The notes under the pieces were generated by a model that was not told where the DNA came from, did no database searches, and was given only the letters and a program-made list of their open reading frames with translations. This document shows, piece by piece, positions 8,560-17,191 of a stretch of DNA of 64,000 nt. How positions within the stretch are numbered: position 1 is the first letter of the stretch; the number at the start of each line of letters is the position of its first letter. The position numbers were made by a program, and so were the translations under genes. The DNA is from Planctomycetaceae bacterium. Lineage in GTDB: Bacteria; Planctomycetota; Planctomycetia; Planctomycetales; Planctomycetaceae. The stretch covers positions 1 to 64,000 of the forward strand of contig JAJDEI010000026.1 of the NCBI GenBank assembly GCA_029259845.1, read 5' to 3'.

Positions 8560-9990
8560 TCAGCGGTCTGCCAGTCCCAGGTTCTGCATGCGACGATAGA
8601 GCCGCGCCCGCGTGATGCCAAGCAACTGGGCCGCCTGGCTCTTGTTGTGATGGGATGCGTCGAGTGCTTGTTGAATGTGTTCGCGCTCGACGTCCGCAAG
8701 TTTGTCTTCAAGCGGCACAAGGTCAACCGGTCGGCTGGGCCCCAGTGATTGGGCCTGGGCACCGGCTCGAAACTCGAACGGCAGGCATTGCCGTCGAATC
8801 ACGTGCTGATCGCAGCGCTGGCGTGCCTCGGCGATGACGGCCTGCAATTCGTCCAGGTTACCGGGCCAGGAATACTTTCGGAATGCGTGCAACACCTCCT
8901 CGGCAAAGTCCGCGATCTGCATCTCCTGGTCGCGATTGAGCGATTCGAGGAAATGTTGGGCGAGGAGGGAAATGTCGTCAGGGCGATCCCGGAGCGGGGG
9001 GACGAGAATCTCCTGCGCGGCCAGCAGTTGGAAGAAATCCTCGCTGAGCTTGTCATCGCGAACGGCCAGGGCCAGTCCGTCATTGCTGGATGACATCAGC
9101 CTCACGGGGGGAGATGTTTCATCCGCATGCTCTCCTGTCGGCCCTTCCGGTGCCTGTTTCCAGAACTCGGTGGGAAGAGGCCGTCCGCATTCTTCGACGA
9201 GCGTCTCCTGAATGCTGTCGGGCAGCCGGTCGGCGTGCTTCAGGTACAACGTGCCGGGTGAAAGCCGCGAGGCGTCCGGATCACGCGCTTCCCGCAGGAC
9301 ACGGTTGACGGTTTCCGAAAGTTCCGACCGCGTGAGCCGCGCGACGTCGAGGGGAATGAACGCCCGCCGACGGGACTCCCCTCGAAAATGGATGAGCCGG
9401 GCGAGGTGCTCTTTGCCGGTTCCCGGCTCTCCCTGAAAGTGAACGCTGCCGGAGTGCCGGCAGGCCAGTTCGACCTGTTGCATGAGCCGCCCAAAGCGGC
9501 TGCTGCGGCCGACCAGCGTGGTGGCGTTGTACCGGCTGAACAACTCAGTCCGCAGTGCGGACAACTCGGCATGCCGTTGCTGGCTGAGTAAAGCCGTCTC
9601 GCCGGCTGATGGCTGCGGAATGTCGGAAACGATCCCCAGGACTCGGTCGGCTTGATGGTCGTCGCTGCGTAACGGAAAAAAACGAATCAGTTTCGGCAGG
9701 CGGTCGCCGGAGCGGGTCAACACAATCGCGGGCACCGTTGGTTCGGCTCCCTCGAAGGCTTCCGGCGGAGGGCAGAAAACGCCCGTCAACGCTTCGACCT
9801 GTGTGAAGTCCGGGTGTGAAACGAAATCGCACACCTGCCCGACAACCTCGTCCGCCGACCAGCCGGTGAGCTGCTCGCACCCCGCGTTGAAAAACACGAT
9901 CCGTCGGCGTGGGTCGACGACAAACACCGGCGTGGCCGTCGATAACAGCCACGTGGCCAGCCCACGTCGTTTTCGAGGTTGTGGAGACAT
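8560..9990 (-). CDS. PAS / AAA+ / Fis-type regulator lacking the sigma-54 contact motif
   Basis: This 476-residue cytoplasmic regulator has the layout of bacterial enhancer-binding proteins. A PAS domain (about 18-125, with FFNAGCEQLTGWSADEVVG) is followed by an AAA+ region (about 160-395) and a C-terminal Fis-type helix-turn-helix (NKSQAAQLLGITRARLYRR). Walker A is intact (GEPGTGKE, 187-194). The GAFTGA loop that contacts sigma-54 is absent, and the Walker B region reads GTLYLKHADRL instead of GGTLFLDE, so the catalytic acid is lost. By analogy with TyrR- or HupR-like proteins it may regulate without sigma-54 activation. It is transcribed towards the sulfatase. Confidence 0.85.
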   Translation of the reverse strand: MSPQPRKRRGLATWLLSTATPVFVVDPRRRIVFFNAGCEQLTGWSADEVVGQVCDFVSHPDFTQVEALTGVFCPPPEAFEGAEPTVPAIVLTRSGDRLPKLIRFFPLRSDDHQADRVLGIVSDIPQPSAGETALLSQQRHAELSALRTELFSRYNATTLVGRSSRFGRLMQQVELACRHSGSVHFQGEPGTGKEHLARLIHFRGESRRRAFIPLDVARLTRSELSETVNRVLREARDPDASRLSPGTLYLKHADRLPDSIQETLVEECGRPLPTEFWKQAPEGPTGEHADETSPPVRLMSSSNDGLALAVRDDKLSEDFFQLLAAQEILVPPLRDRPDDISLLAQHFLESLNRDQEMQIADFAEEVLHAFRKYSWPGNLDELQAVIAEARQRCDQHVIRRQCLPFEFRAGAQAQSLGPSRPVDLVPLEDKLADVEREHIQQALDASHHNKSQAAQLLGITRARLYRRMQNLGLADR

Positions 9991-10055
9991 TCAGGAAAAT
10001 GTGTACGGAAGCCTGTTCGGACCCGTCTCAGGAAGCGCAAGACCCCGTCAGTCTA

Positions 10056-10206
10056 GGCTCTGTCGGAGAACCATTGTAGCCATCACGCCCCGCGTGATGG
10101 GTGCATGGGTGCATGAAGTGAGCGCGCCAGTCAGTCATTGGAAGTTTACGCTTGTCCTGACATCACGCGGAGCGTGATGGCCACTTTCGACGTTTCCGAC
10201 AGAGCC
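10056..10206. repeat. MITE-like element with perfect 12-bp ends, family F
   Basis: The terminal inverted repeats are GGCTCTGTCGGA (10056-10067) and TCCGACAGAGCC (10195-10206). Inside are two hairpins built on CATCACG and CGTGATGG. It carries no gene. No clear target-site duplication is seen. Confidence 0.75.
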
Positions 10207-10249
10207 CGGCCGAATCCCGACCGTGACACCCGGGGGGCCAACGGACTCC

Positions 10250-10360
10250 GGCGTCCGGTTGAAGAACATGTGACCCGGCCGTATCAGCCGTGTCGGGATC
10301 GGAGGACGCCCAAGTGAGCCGGACGGCTAAGACAGCCGTGGCCCGACGACGGGAGTCTGG
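10250..10360. repeat. decayed palindromic element, related to family D
   Basis: CGGCCGTATCAGCCG and GACGGCTAAGACAGCCGTGG resemble the arms of the family D copies at 6656 and 16962. The match is partial. Confidence 0.45.
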
Positions 10361-10558
10361 CACGGAGTTGTGACTCACCGCTGCGACCTGCTGAGAAAGG
10401 GAGTCGGCCGGACCGGCGTTTCTTGTTGAATTCGGCGGCCTGGGGAGATTTGCTGCGACAGCTAGTTGTCATAGCGACTCGGAGACTGATGCGGTCAAGA
10501 CCGGGTGTTCACTCGGACGTCCCGCTCCCCTCAGCACGGGAATCGACTGGTGTCAGAG

Positions 10559-10828
10559 ATGGTCGACTGCGAAATCTATTGCCCTCACTGTGCACAACGG
10601 GTGGATTTGCGGATCGGTCTCGGACAGAGACGTTTGCGGTTCGCCATTTCGCTTCAGGCGGAGCGTTTCGGCACGGAGATTGACTGTGACCATTGCGATG
10701 CCGGCTTTATCTATACCCGTATTCGCCCGCAACAGCCCCAACAGCTCGGGCGGCCCCACTTTGACTTGGCACCGAAGGGCACGAAAAAAAACAGGGCGCG
10801 TCGGCCCTCCCGCAAAAACCTCGGCTAG
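10559..10828 (+). CDS. small zinc-ribbon-like protein
   Basis: This 89-residue protein has two CxxC knuckles, CPHC near the N-terminus (residues 7-10) and CDHC about 34 residues later, which together could bind one zinc ion. The tail is basic and proline-rich (RIRPQQPQQLGRP, then KKNRARRPSRK). The function is unknown; such ribbons occur in nucleic-acid or protein adaptor proteins. The ATG at 10559 puts the first knuckle near the N-terminus; a GTG at 10550 is an alternative. The ribosome site is weak for both. Confidence 0.55.
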   Translation: MVDCEIYCPHCAQRVDLRIGLGQRRLRFAISLQAERFGTEIDCDHCDAGFIYTRIRPQQPQQLGRPHFDLAPKGTKKNRARRPSRKNLG

Positions 10829-11595
10829 ATGGCGAATGATTCTGAGTATCAAACTGCTGTACGATGCGCGCAACACAATCCGACGTTCTGTTCCAAGGGG
10901 TGATGGATCAGTTCGGGGACGCGCAGTACGGGAGATCTCTCCGATGTTTTCGAAAAGAGCGAGCTTTGTGTCACCGCTCGCCGGCTTTGGCTTGCTGTAC
11001 TACGTTTCGATCGCACCGGCACAATCGCAGGACCCAAGCAACGGGTGTTGGGCCGACAGTCCGTTGAAGAATTCATTCTGGTTGCGAGCGATCGAAACTC
11101 ATCAACTCGGCGTCGCCCAATCTCGACGTCTCTGCGGATATGTCTGCGATTCGGCTCCATGATCTGACGAGTTTCGCAGCGCTCTCGCGGACGATGCCGT
11201 TTTCAACAGACTGCTAACCAAGCCGCAACGCAACCGTCTGGGGACGTCAACAGGGCAAACGTTTTGTTGAAGCTCGGGCGTTGCACCGACATCGTTCGTC
11301 GCCGTTGGCTCCGGGCTAACACCAATCCATGATTCCTGACAGCCCGGAAGCAGCGCCGATGGCGAACCGCTGACACGCCCCGTCGTGAAGAATACGTAAT
11401 TCCCGGGGGGCGTCACTCACAGCCGTGCCCATCAGAGTTGGCGCGATCCTTGACGCGTGCGGCTAAACGGGAGAGGGACGAAGCGGCTTCGTGGTGATCG
11501 GAGGCGTCGTCTCGTTGGTTTGGCGAGTTGGAATGCCTCTGCGGAACGTCTAGAATACGGTCGACGAGACCTGTTTCTTCCCGCGGAGTGTGACG
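10829..11595. other. long intergenic stretch
   Basis: Apart from the small signal-peptide-like frame at 10944-11162 described separately, no gene, tRNA or clear repeat family is seen in these 767 bases. Confidence 0.5.
10944..11162 (+). CDS. possible small secreted protein
   Basis: A 72-residue frame opens with MFSKRASFVSPLAGFGLLYY and continues VSIAPAQSQDPSNGCW, which has the shape of a signal peptide with an A-Q-S cleavage region, followed by a short Cys-containing tail. GGGAG precedes the ATG by about 9 bases. There is no recognised family and the composition of the tail is not decisive, so this may be chance. Confidence 0.3.
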   Translation: MFSKRASFVSPLAGFGLLYYVSIAPAQSQDPSNGCWADSPLKNSFWLRAIETHQLGVAQSRRLCGYVCDSAP

Positions 11596-13383
11596 GTGCC
11601 CGGATTGCAAGACCTGACGATCGACGAGTTGATCGAGGAATTCGAGTTTCTCGGCCTGTGGGAAGACCAATGCCGCTACCTGATCGAACTCGGCGAGGAG
11701 CTGCCCGACCTCTCACCGGCTGAGAAAGTCGAAACCAACCGTGTCCACGGCTGTCAGTCTCAAGTTTGGTTCGTCCCGGAGATTCACAAAGACGCAGCGG
11801 GGGTGACGATCGAAATCCGGGCCAAAAGTGACGCCCGTATCGTCGACGGACTGATTGTCGTCCTGCTTGCACTGGTGAACGGCAAGACGCCCGCAGAGAT
11901 TCTCGAAACTGACTTCGCCGGGACGTTCAAGAAACTCGGCCTCGAATCCCAACTCGTGCCGCAGCGACGCAACGGGCTGTACTCAATGGTCGAGCGGATT
12001 CGCGCGATTTCCCGAGCACACGCCGCGGCGGGCGGAGAATGCGACGGCGGACACAACGGCGAGGCGACAGACGGGGTCCCCGGCACGGCGGCATCTACGA
12101 GCCGACGGTCGCAAGAAACGCACCCGTCCCTCCCGGTCGCCGAAGACAAAAAAACGTTCGACATCGAGGCCGTCCGTGCCCAGTTCCCGGCGCTGCATCA
12201 AACGCTCGAAGGGGGTGTGCCGGTGACGTTTTTGGACACGGCGTCGTCCGCACAAAAGCCGCAGGTCGTCATCGACAAGGAACGTGAAGTCTACGAACAA
12301 TACTACGCCAACGCCTACCGGGGCGTGTACCGGTATGGGGACCGCATCAGCCGCGAAGTGGAGGCGTCACGGGACCGCATTCGCGGGTTCATCGGAGCGG
12401 AAAGTACGGACGAGATCATCTTCACCCCCGGCACGACTGCCGGGATCAATCTCGTTGCCAACGCCTGGGGCCGCAAGTTCCTCAAGCCGGGCGACGAGAT
12501 CGTGCTGAACGAAATGGAGCATCACGCGAACATTGTGCCCTGGCAGTGGATCGCCCGGCAAACCGGTGCCGTGCTGACGTATGTTTCGCTGACCGATGAC
12601 GGCCGCTTTGATGTCGACGCACTGGATTCCGCCCTCAGCAAGAAAACGCGGCTCGTCGCCGTGACGGGCATGTCAAATGTTCTCGGCACCGTGCCCCCGT
12701 TGACGGACATCATTTCGAGAGCCAAATCGGCCGGCGCCCTCGTGCTCGTTGACGGTGCCCAGAGTGTCCCGCACATGCCAACGCATGTTGTTGACGACGG
12801 CATCGACTTCCTCGCCTTTTCGGGACATAAACTGTACGGCCCGAGCGGCATCGGCGTGTTGTATGGCCGCCGCGAGTTGCTGGACGCGATGGACCCGTTC
12901 CTCTGCGGCGGGCACATGATCGACCGCGTGACGACCGACGGTTTCACCGTGGCTCCACTGCCGGCGAAGTTTGAAGCGGGCACCCTCCCCATCGCTCAGG
13001 CGATCGCCCTCGGCCGCGCGGTGGAATTCGTCATGGACCTCGGTTTCTGCCCGGTGCACGAGCACGAACAGTCCGTGCTCCGCCATGCCTGGGAACAGAT
13101 GCAGACCGTGCCCGGCATGAAGATTTACGGTCCGGGTTGTTCGCATCGCGGCTCGATCATCAGCTTCACGCTGGAAGGAGCCGCCGCTCAGGACGTGGCC
13201 CAACTCATGGACCTCAAGGGTGTGTTCGTCCGTCACGGGCACCACTGCACGATGCCCCTGCACGCCCGCCTCGGCGTCCCGGCCACCATTCGGGCGAGTT
13301 TCGGCCTGTACAACACCAAAGCCGACGTCGATACGCTCGTCGACGCCCTGCAGTTCGTCCGGCACGAGCTGAAGCTCTCATGA
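11596..13383 (+). CDS. sufS: SufE-SufS fusion cysteine desulfurase
   Basis: One polypeptide of about 595 residues joins the sulfur acceptor SufE (about 1-145) to the PLP-dependent cysteine desulfurase SufS (about 187-595). Residue numbers here count from the GTG at 11590. SufE has its acceptor cysteine in VHGCQSQVW (C55). After a polar linker of about 40 residues, SufS shows the PLP lysine in FSGHKLYGPSGIG (K414) and the catalytic cysteine in RHGHHCTMPL (C553). SufS takes sulfur from cysteine and hands it to SufE for iron-sulfur cluster assembly. GGAG at 11585-11588 is 7 bases before the GTG at 11596, which is therefore preferred over the GTG at 11590. The stop overlaps the next start. The sufBCD scaffold genes are not in the window. 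Confidence 0.9.
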   Translation: MPGLQDLTIDELIEEFEFLGLWEDQCRYLIELGEELPDLSPAEKVETNRVHGCQSQVWFVPEIHKDAAGVTIEIRAKSDARIVDGLIVVLLALVNGKTPAEILETDFAGTFKKLGLESQLVPQRRNGLYSMVERIRAISRAHAAAGGECDGGHNGEATDGVPGTAASTSRRSQETHPSLPVAEDKKTFDIEAVRAQFPALHQTLEGGVPVTFLDTASSAQKPQVVIDKEREVYEQYYANAYRGVYRYGDRISREVEASRDRIRGFIGAESTDEIIFTPGTTAGINLVANAWGRKFLKPGDEIVLNEMEHHANIVPWQWIARQTGAVLTYVSLTDDGRFDVDALDSALSKKTRLVAVTGMSNVLGTVPPLTDIISRAKSAGALVLVDGAQSVPHMPTHVVDDGIDFLAFSGHKLYGPSGIGVLYGRRELLDAMDPFLCGGHMIDRVTTDGFTVAPLPAKFEAGTLPIAQAIALGRAVEFVMDLGFCPVHEHEQSVLRHAWEQMQTVPGMKIYGPGCSHRGSIISFTLEGAAAQDVAQLMDLKGVFVRHGHHCTMPLHARLGVPATIRASFGLYNTKADVDTLVDALQFVRHELKLS

Positions 13384-14663
13384 CGCACGCGCCGCCTCCC
13401 ATCAAACTCTCCCGACGATGGCACTATGCCCGGGAGCAGGCGATCAGCTTCCTGATGCAGCAGGCGGTCGAGAACACCGGAGTGGTCTCGCTGGCCGCCG
13501 GGTTGGTCGACTTTGCCAGTCTGCCGGTGGGCGAGACGCGGGCCGCCATGACGACGTTGCTCGATGACGATGCGGCTGCACGTCAGGCACTGCAGTACGG
13601 GACGACGCTCGGGTCAGATCGTCTCCGGGGATTGGTGCGGGAACATCTGGCGCGGCTCGAAGGCATCGCCCCCGCCGATCTGGGGATCGACGCGGAGCAA
13701 TTGATTCTCACAACCGGCTCCCAGCAGTTGCTATCGCTGGTCTGCGAAGTGCTGCTCGATCCGGGGGACATTTGCCTTGTCGCCGGACCAACATACTTTG
13801 TGTTTCTCGGCAACCTGAACGGCGTCGGTGCCGAGACGATCACCGTCGACACCGACGACGGCGGGATTTGTCCGCAGGCGCTGGAGCAGACGTTGGCCCG
13901 GCTCGAAACTGAGGGAAAACTCGACCGCGTCAAACTGATCTATCTCGTCAGCTACTACGAAAATCCGAGCGGCCTGTGTCTCGCCGAAGAGCGGCGGGGA
14001 CCGATTGTGGAGATCGCCCGCAAGTGGTCGAAGCGGCAGCGGATTCTCGTGCTGGAGGACGCCGCCTATCGCGAGTTGCGGTATGACGGTCCGGCTCTCC
14101 CCAGCCTGTGGAGCCACGACGCCGCGCGGGACACCGTGATCTACACGCAGACGTTCTCCAAGAGCTTCGCTCCGGGGCTGCGCGTCGGTTATGGGGTTGT
14201 GCCGCGCGATCTTGTCGGCCCGTTGTGCGACCGCAAGGGAAACGAGGATTTCGGCTCAGCCAATTTCAATCAGCATCTGTTGGCGAACGTCCTGGAGAGC
14301 GGACTGTACGCGTCTCATGTCGAACAGGTGTGTGCCGCCTATCGCGAGAAACGGGACGCCATGCTCGCCGCCGCCGATCGGTATTTCGCCGACATTCCCG
14401 GCGTGACGTGGGTGCATCCCCACGGTGGACTGTACGTCTGGATGAGTCTTCCCGAACACGTGGAGACCGGCTTTGAAAGCGAACTATTCCAGTCGGCGTC
14501 GCACACGCACGGGGTGATGTACGTGCCGGGCGAACTCTGTTACGCCCAGCCGCTCGCGGAGCGGGCGCGGCACCAGATGCGGCTGAGTTTTGGCGTGCAG
14601 ACTCCCGCCGGAATCGACGACGGCATGAGGCGGCTCGCCGCCGCCGTCCGTGCCGCTGTTTAG
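13380..14663 (+). CDS. PLP-dependent aminotransferase (class I/II)
   Basis: This 427-residue fold-type I aminotransferase resembles the aminoadipate / MocR-like branch: ENPSGLCL replaces the usual NPTG, and the PLP lysine lies in TFSKSFAPGLRVGYG. It probably transfers amino groups between an amino acid and 2-oxoglutarate; the substrate is uncertain. Its ATG overlaps the SufE-SufS stop as ATGA, so the two genes are translationally coupled. The pairing of a desulfurase with this aminotransferase could mean sulfur-amino-acid handling, but that is inference. A family C element follows the stop. Confidence 0.85.
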   Translation: MTHAPPPIKLSRRWHYAREQAISFLMQQAVENTGVVSLAAGLVDFASLPVGETRAAMTTLLDDDAAARQALQYGTTLGSDRLRGLVREHLARLEGIAPADLGIDAEQLILTTGSQQLLSLVCEVLLDPGDICLVAGPTYFVFLGNLNGVGAETITVDTDDGGICPQALEQTLARLETEGKLDRVKLIYLVSYYENPSGLCLAEERRGPIVEIARKWSKRQRILVLEDAAYRELRYDGPALPSLWSHDAARDTVIYTQTFSKSFAPGLRVGYGVVPRDLVGPLCDRKGNEDFGSANFNQHLLANVLESGLYASHVEQVCAAYREKRDAMLAAADRYFADIPGVTWVHPHGGLYVWMSLPEHVETGFESELFQSASHTHGVMYVPGELCYAQPLAERARHQMRLSFGVQTPAGIDDGMRRLAAAVRAAV

Positions 14664-14731
14664 CCGAACATTTCAAATGTGCGGCGAAACAGCCAACATG
14701 CGCAACCTGTCGGTGAGACGTGTCGTCCCAT

Positions 14732-14920
14732 TAGGTCGTGTTGACATACGAACTGGGTAGCACGGGTTGTCCCAACCCGTGTCGCATCGCGACAAGAAGC
14801 CTCTGGGGAAATCGTCCGGTCAAGCACAGGCTTCCTGCCGCTGCGCGGCACCGGTTGGGACAACCGGTGCGACCCCATCTCCTGCGGAAAAACCGACGGA
14901 TTGAATGTCAACACGACCTA
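14732..14920. mobile_element. MITE-like element, family C copy 1, inserted in a stop codon
   Basis: The terminal inverted repeats are TAGGTCGTGTTGACAT at the left and ATGTCAACACGACCTA at the right. Inside are two 9-bp hairpins, CACGGGTTG-TCC-CAACCCGTG and CACCGGTTG-GGA-CAACCGGTG. There is no coding capacity. The last three bases, CTA, are the complement of the TAG stop of the deaminase gene. Removing the element together with one TA would leave TAA. Confidence 0.8.
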
Positions 14921-15424
14921 GTACGGCGTCTTGCCGGTCGAATGTTGCCATGCCTCAAACGTCGCTCGCGCCTCATCCCGTAACAGCCGCGTCATCGGGA
15001 TGCGGCGTTCGTCGACCGGCTTGGAGAACTCCTCGTAGAACGCGCTGTCGTCGAAGCCGATGGCGGCCGCATCGGCCCGTGAGTTGGCGTACCAGACCCG
15101 GTCGAGCCGCGACCAGAGAACGGCCCCCAGGCACATCGGACAAGGCTCGCAACTCGTGAACAGCTCGCAGCCGTGCAGGTGGAAGGAGCCGAGCGATTCG
15201 CAGGCCCGACGGATGGCGATGATCTCGGCATGGGCCGTGGGATCGTTGAGCAACGTCACGGAATTCTGGCCGCGCCCGACGACGTCGTCAGCCCGGACGA
15301 CGACCGCCCCGAACGGTCCCCCGCCCGCTCCGACCGACTCCCGCGACAATCCAATCGCCTCCCGCATGAATCCGCACCGCCGCTCGTCTTCCGTCGAGTC
15401 TTGGTTTCGCAAGTTGGAGTTCAT
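14918..15424 (-). CDS. nucleoside/guanine deaminase family protein
   Basis: This 168-residue zinc-dependent deaminase has the family motifs TAHAEIIAIRRA (zinc His and catalytic Glu) and SCEPCPMCLGAVLWSRL (zinc cysteines). The length and the GGPFGAVVV start match GuaD-like and tRNA-adenosine-deaminase-like proteins; guanine deaminase is the best guess. The stop codon is supplied by the adjacent family C element, and the first ATG lies inside a family A repeat, so the first eight residues (MNSNLRNQ) come from repeat sequence. An internal start at residue 20 (MREAIGLS) would remove part of the first helix and is less likely. Confidence 0.85.
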   Translation of the reverse strand: MNSNLRNQDSTEDERRCGFMREAIGLSRESVGAGGGPFGAVVVRADDVVGRGQNSVTLLNDPTAHAEIIAIRRACESLGSFHLHGCELFTSCEPCPMCLGAVLWSRLDRVWYANSRADAAAIGFDDSAFYEEFSKPVDERRIPMTRLLRDEARATFEAWQHSTGKTPY

Positions 15425-15489
15425 GCTTCAGCATGCCTTTCGGTCGGTTCATCGTCGCTCAAAACAGCCTGAAGGCTGAACTCAAACTG
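15412..15489. repeat. palindromic element, family A copy 2
   Basis: GTTGGAGTTCATGCTTCAGC at the left and CAGCCTGAAGGCTGAACTC at the right. This copy is uninterrupted and shows the empty-site sequence CAGCATGCCTTTCGG that corresponds to the insertion point in copy 3. Confidence 0.8.
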
Positions 15490-15503
15490 TGAACGTTCGG
15501 CCG

Positions 15504-16760
15504 TCACACGTCGGTGAGGTTGCCGGTGTCGTCGAATACCATCTCGCCAGGGGGGGCGATGATCTCGATGTCCGGTTGGGCCTCGATCTCCGGGAGGCAG
15601 GACTCGCTGACGAGAAGTTCCGCCAGATCGAGGGTGTCGGTGATCTGGACGATGCGCGAATCCTCCAGTTCCGTGAGTCCCAGCGTGGAGACGGCTGCTG
15701 CGATCGCTTCGCGGTCGGTGTCATAGACGCAGGGGATCATGGCTCCTTCGGGGTGTCCGCCGGTAATGCAGTTCGTCTGCATGACGTGCCGGTCGATCTG
15801 GTCGACGGCCCGCTGGACGGTGAACTCCGTCAGGCCGATGCCCGTGCCGTTGCCCTTGGTCTTCTCGGTAAGCCCCCGGACGAAGATGCGTTTGCAGTTC
15901 ACCTCATCCCGGTCGGTGGCCCGGTGCATGGCATATTTGCGACCGACGATGTTGGTGTCCAGACCGGTCCCGCTGATGTCCTTGCCAATCCGGTCCACAA
16001 TCAACAGGTCGATTTCGTTGAGCGGGAGGCGGGGCAGCCATTGCTTGGCCAGTTTGAGCAACTCAACTTCGCGGTCGAAGAACTGCGCGGGGGCGACCGC
16101 TTCAATCAAAGCCGTATCGTCGTACGCGTTTTCGACAATGGCGACGCCGGCGAGAATATTGCACCGCTCAATGACGGCGTTTGCGACGGCCTGAATGATC
16201 TCCAGAAAGCTGAAATCATTGATCGCCCGGTGATAGATCTTCGCCCCAGCGTGCTTGCCGAGGCCGATCAGCATCATTTTGTGCAGGCCCGATTCGATCT
16301 CGCCGACAAAGCCGGTGTGCGGCTTCACCCGGCCGGAGACGATCACGTGGTCCGCTTCCCACGCCCGTTTGTCGAAGTGCACGGGGATGCCCTGCGGCGT
16401 GGTCTCGACGACGACCGTCTCCATCGACGCGCGGATTTCCGCACCGGTGAATTCCTCGGTGACACCGTACCCTTCGATCAAGCCCCGCTGCCCTTCTGCC
16501 GTGCCTCCGCCGTGGGACCCCATCGCCGGCACCAGAAACGGCGTCCCTCCCAGCGATTTGACATGATCGACGATCGCCTTTGTAATCACGGCGATGTTCG
16601 CGATCCCGCGGCTGCCGACCGTAATGGCAACCGTCTCGCCTGCGCGAACTTTTTCTCCCAGGGCGAGTCGGCTCAGTTGCCGTTCGACTTCGGCCGGGAT
16701 GTCCTCGACCTGTTCCGCAGGAAAGTGTTGCCGGATTCGCAGCATTCGAGGATAAGGCAT
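15504..16760 (-). CDS. DUF2088 / LarA-like protein
   Basis: This 418-residue protein belongs to the family that includes the nickel-pincer lactate racemase LarA. Visible signatures are VAITVGSRGIANIAV and AMGSHGGGTAEGQRGL in the N-terminal domain, then SGRVKPHTGFVGEIESGLHK, which carries a His and Lys of the type that bind the cofactor. Many planctomycete members lack a known substrate; epimerisation of a 2-hydroxy acid is the family's established chemistry. The cofactor synthesis genes larB, larC and larE are not nearby. The start is the ATG at 16758-16760; no strong ribosome site is visible. Confidence 0.75.
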   Translation of the reverse strand: MPYPRMLRIRQHFPAEQVEDIPAEVERQLSRLALGEKVRAGETVAITVGSRGIANIAVITKAIVDHVKSLGGTPFLVPAMGSHGGGTAEGQRGLIEGYGVTEEFTGAEIRASMETVVVETTPQGIPVHFDKRAWEADHVIVSGRVKPHTGFVGEIESGLHKMMLIGLGKHAGAKIYHRAINDFSFLEIIQAVANAVIERCNILAGVAIVENAYDDTALIEAVAPAQFFDREVELLKLAKQWLPRLPLNEIDLLIVDRIGKDISGTGLDTNIVGRKYAMHRATDRDEVNCKRIFVRGLTEKTKGNGTGIGLTEFTVQRAVDQIDRHVMQTNCITGGHPEGAMIPCVYDTDREAIAAAVSTLGLTELEDSRIVQITDTLDLAELLVSESCLPEIEAQPDIEIIAPPGEMVFDDTGNLTDV

Positions 16761-16937
16761 GGGCGCAGGGACCGGGGTTCAGGGCTCAGGGGTCAGGGGG
16801 TCCGTCGGGATGATTTAGCATCGCACAATTGAGGGGACGTATCCAGTATGGCGGCGAAAGAGAAGTCACCCGGTGTCTCGACCGGGAAGTCGTCGACGGG
16901 AGGGAGTATGATGCACCAATCGCCTCCAGCGTGGAAA

Positions 16938-17137
16938 GTTGGAGTTCATGCTTTAGCATGCCCGTTGAAAAACGTGTGCCACGGCTGTGTCAGCCGTGCA
17001 GATGTCTGAAAACTGACTGGTTTCTCGCACTGCCGAGCCGGCAGTGGCACGCGGAATTGAGTTTTTCAACGGACTGTTAGCATGCTTTCCCGTGGGGTCA
17101 TCGCCTCACGCAGCAGCCTGAAGGCTGAACTCCAACT
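16938..17137. repeat. palindromic element, family A copy 3, interrupted
   Basis: The left arm GTTGGAGTTCATGCTTTAGC and the right arm CAGCCTGAAGGCTGAACTCC match copies 1 and 2. The centre is split by the family D element at 16962-17077, with TAGCATGC repeated on both sides (16954-16961 and 17078-17085). Confidence 0.85.
16962..17077. mobile_element. MITE-like element, family D copy 3, with 8-bp target duplication
   Basis: This 116-bp element has ends CCGTTGAAAAA and TTTTTCAACGG(ACTGT), and inner hairpins CACGGCTGTGTCAGCCGTG and CACTGCCGAGCCGGCAGTG. The flanking direct repeat TAGCATGC is a target-site duplication inside the family A repeat. The copy at 6656-6768 is the same sequence in reverse. 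No transposase is encoded, so movement would need one in trans. Confidence 0.85.
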
Positions 17138-17191
17138 TGGGGGTCGAGGTTCGATGAAGCACCAGAAGTCTATTTACGTCAGACGTTCCGT

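Larger units (their letters stand above)
16761..17191. other. intergenic region filled with repeats
   Basis: Bases 16866-16885 carry ACCCGGTGTCTCGACCGGG, a fragment of family J. The rest is the nested A/D pair described separately. No gene is seen. Confidence 0.6.

Noticed and set aside
10829-11595. Other short frames in the intergenic stretch
   Set aside because: None besides 10944-11162 has a ribosome site or a recognisable feature.
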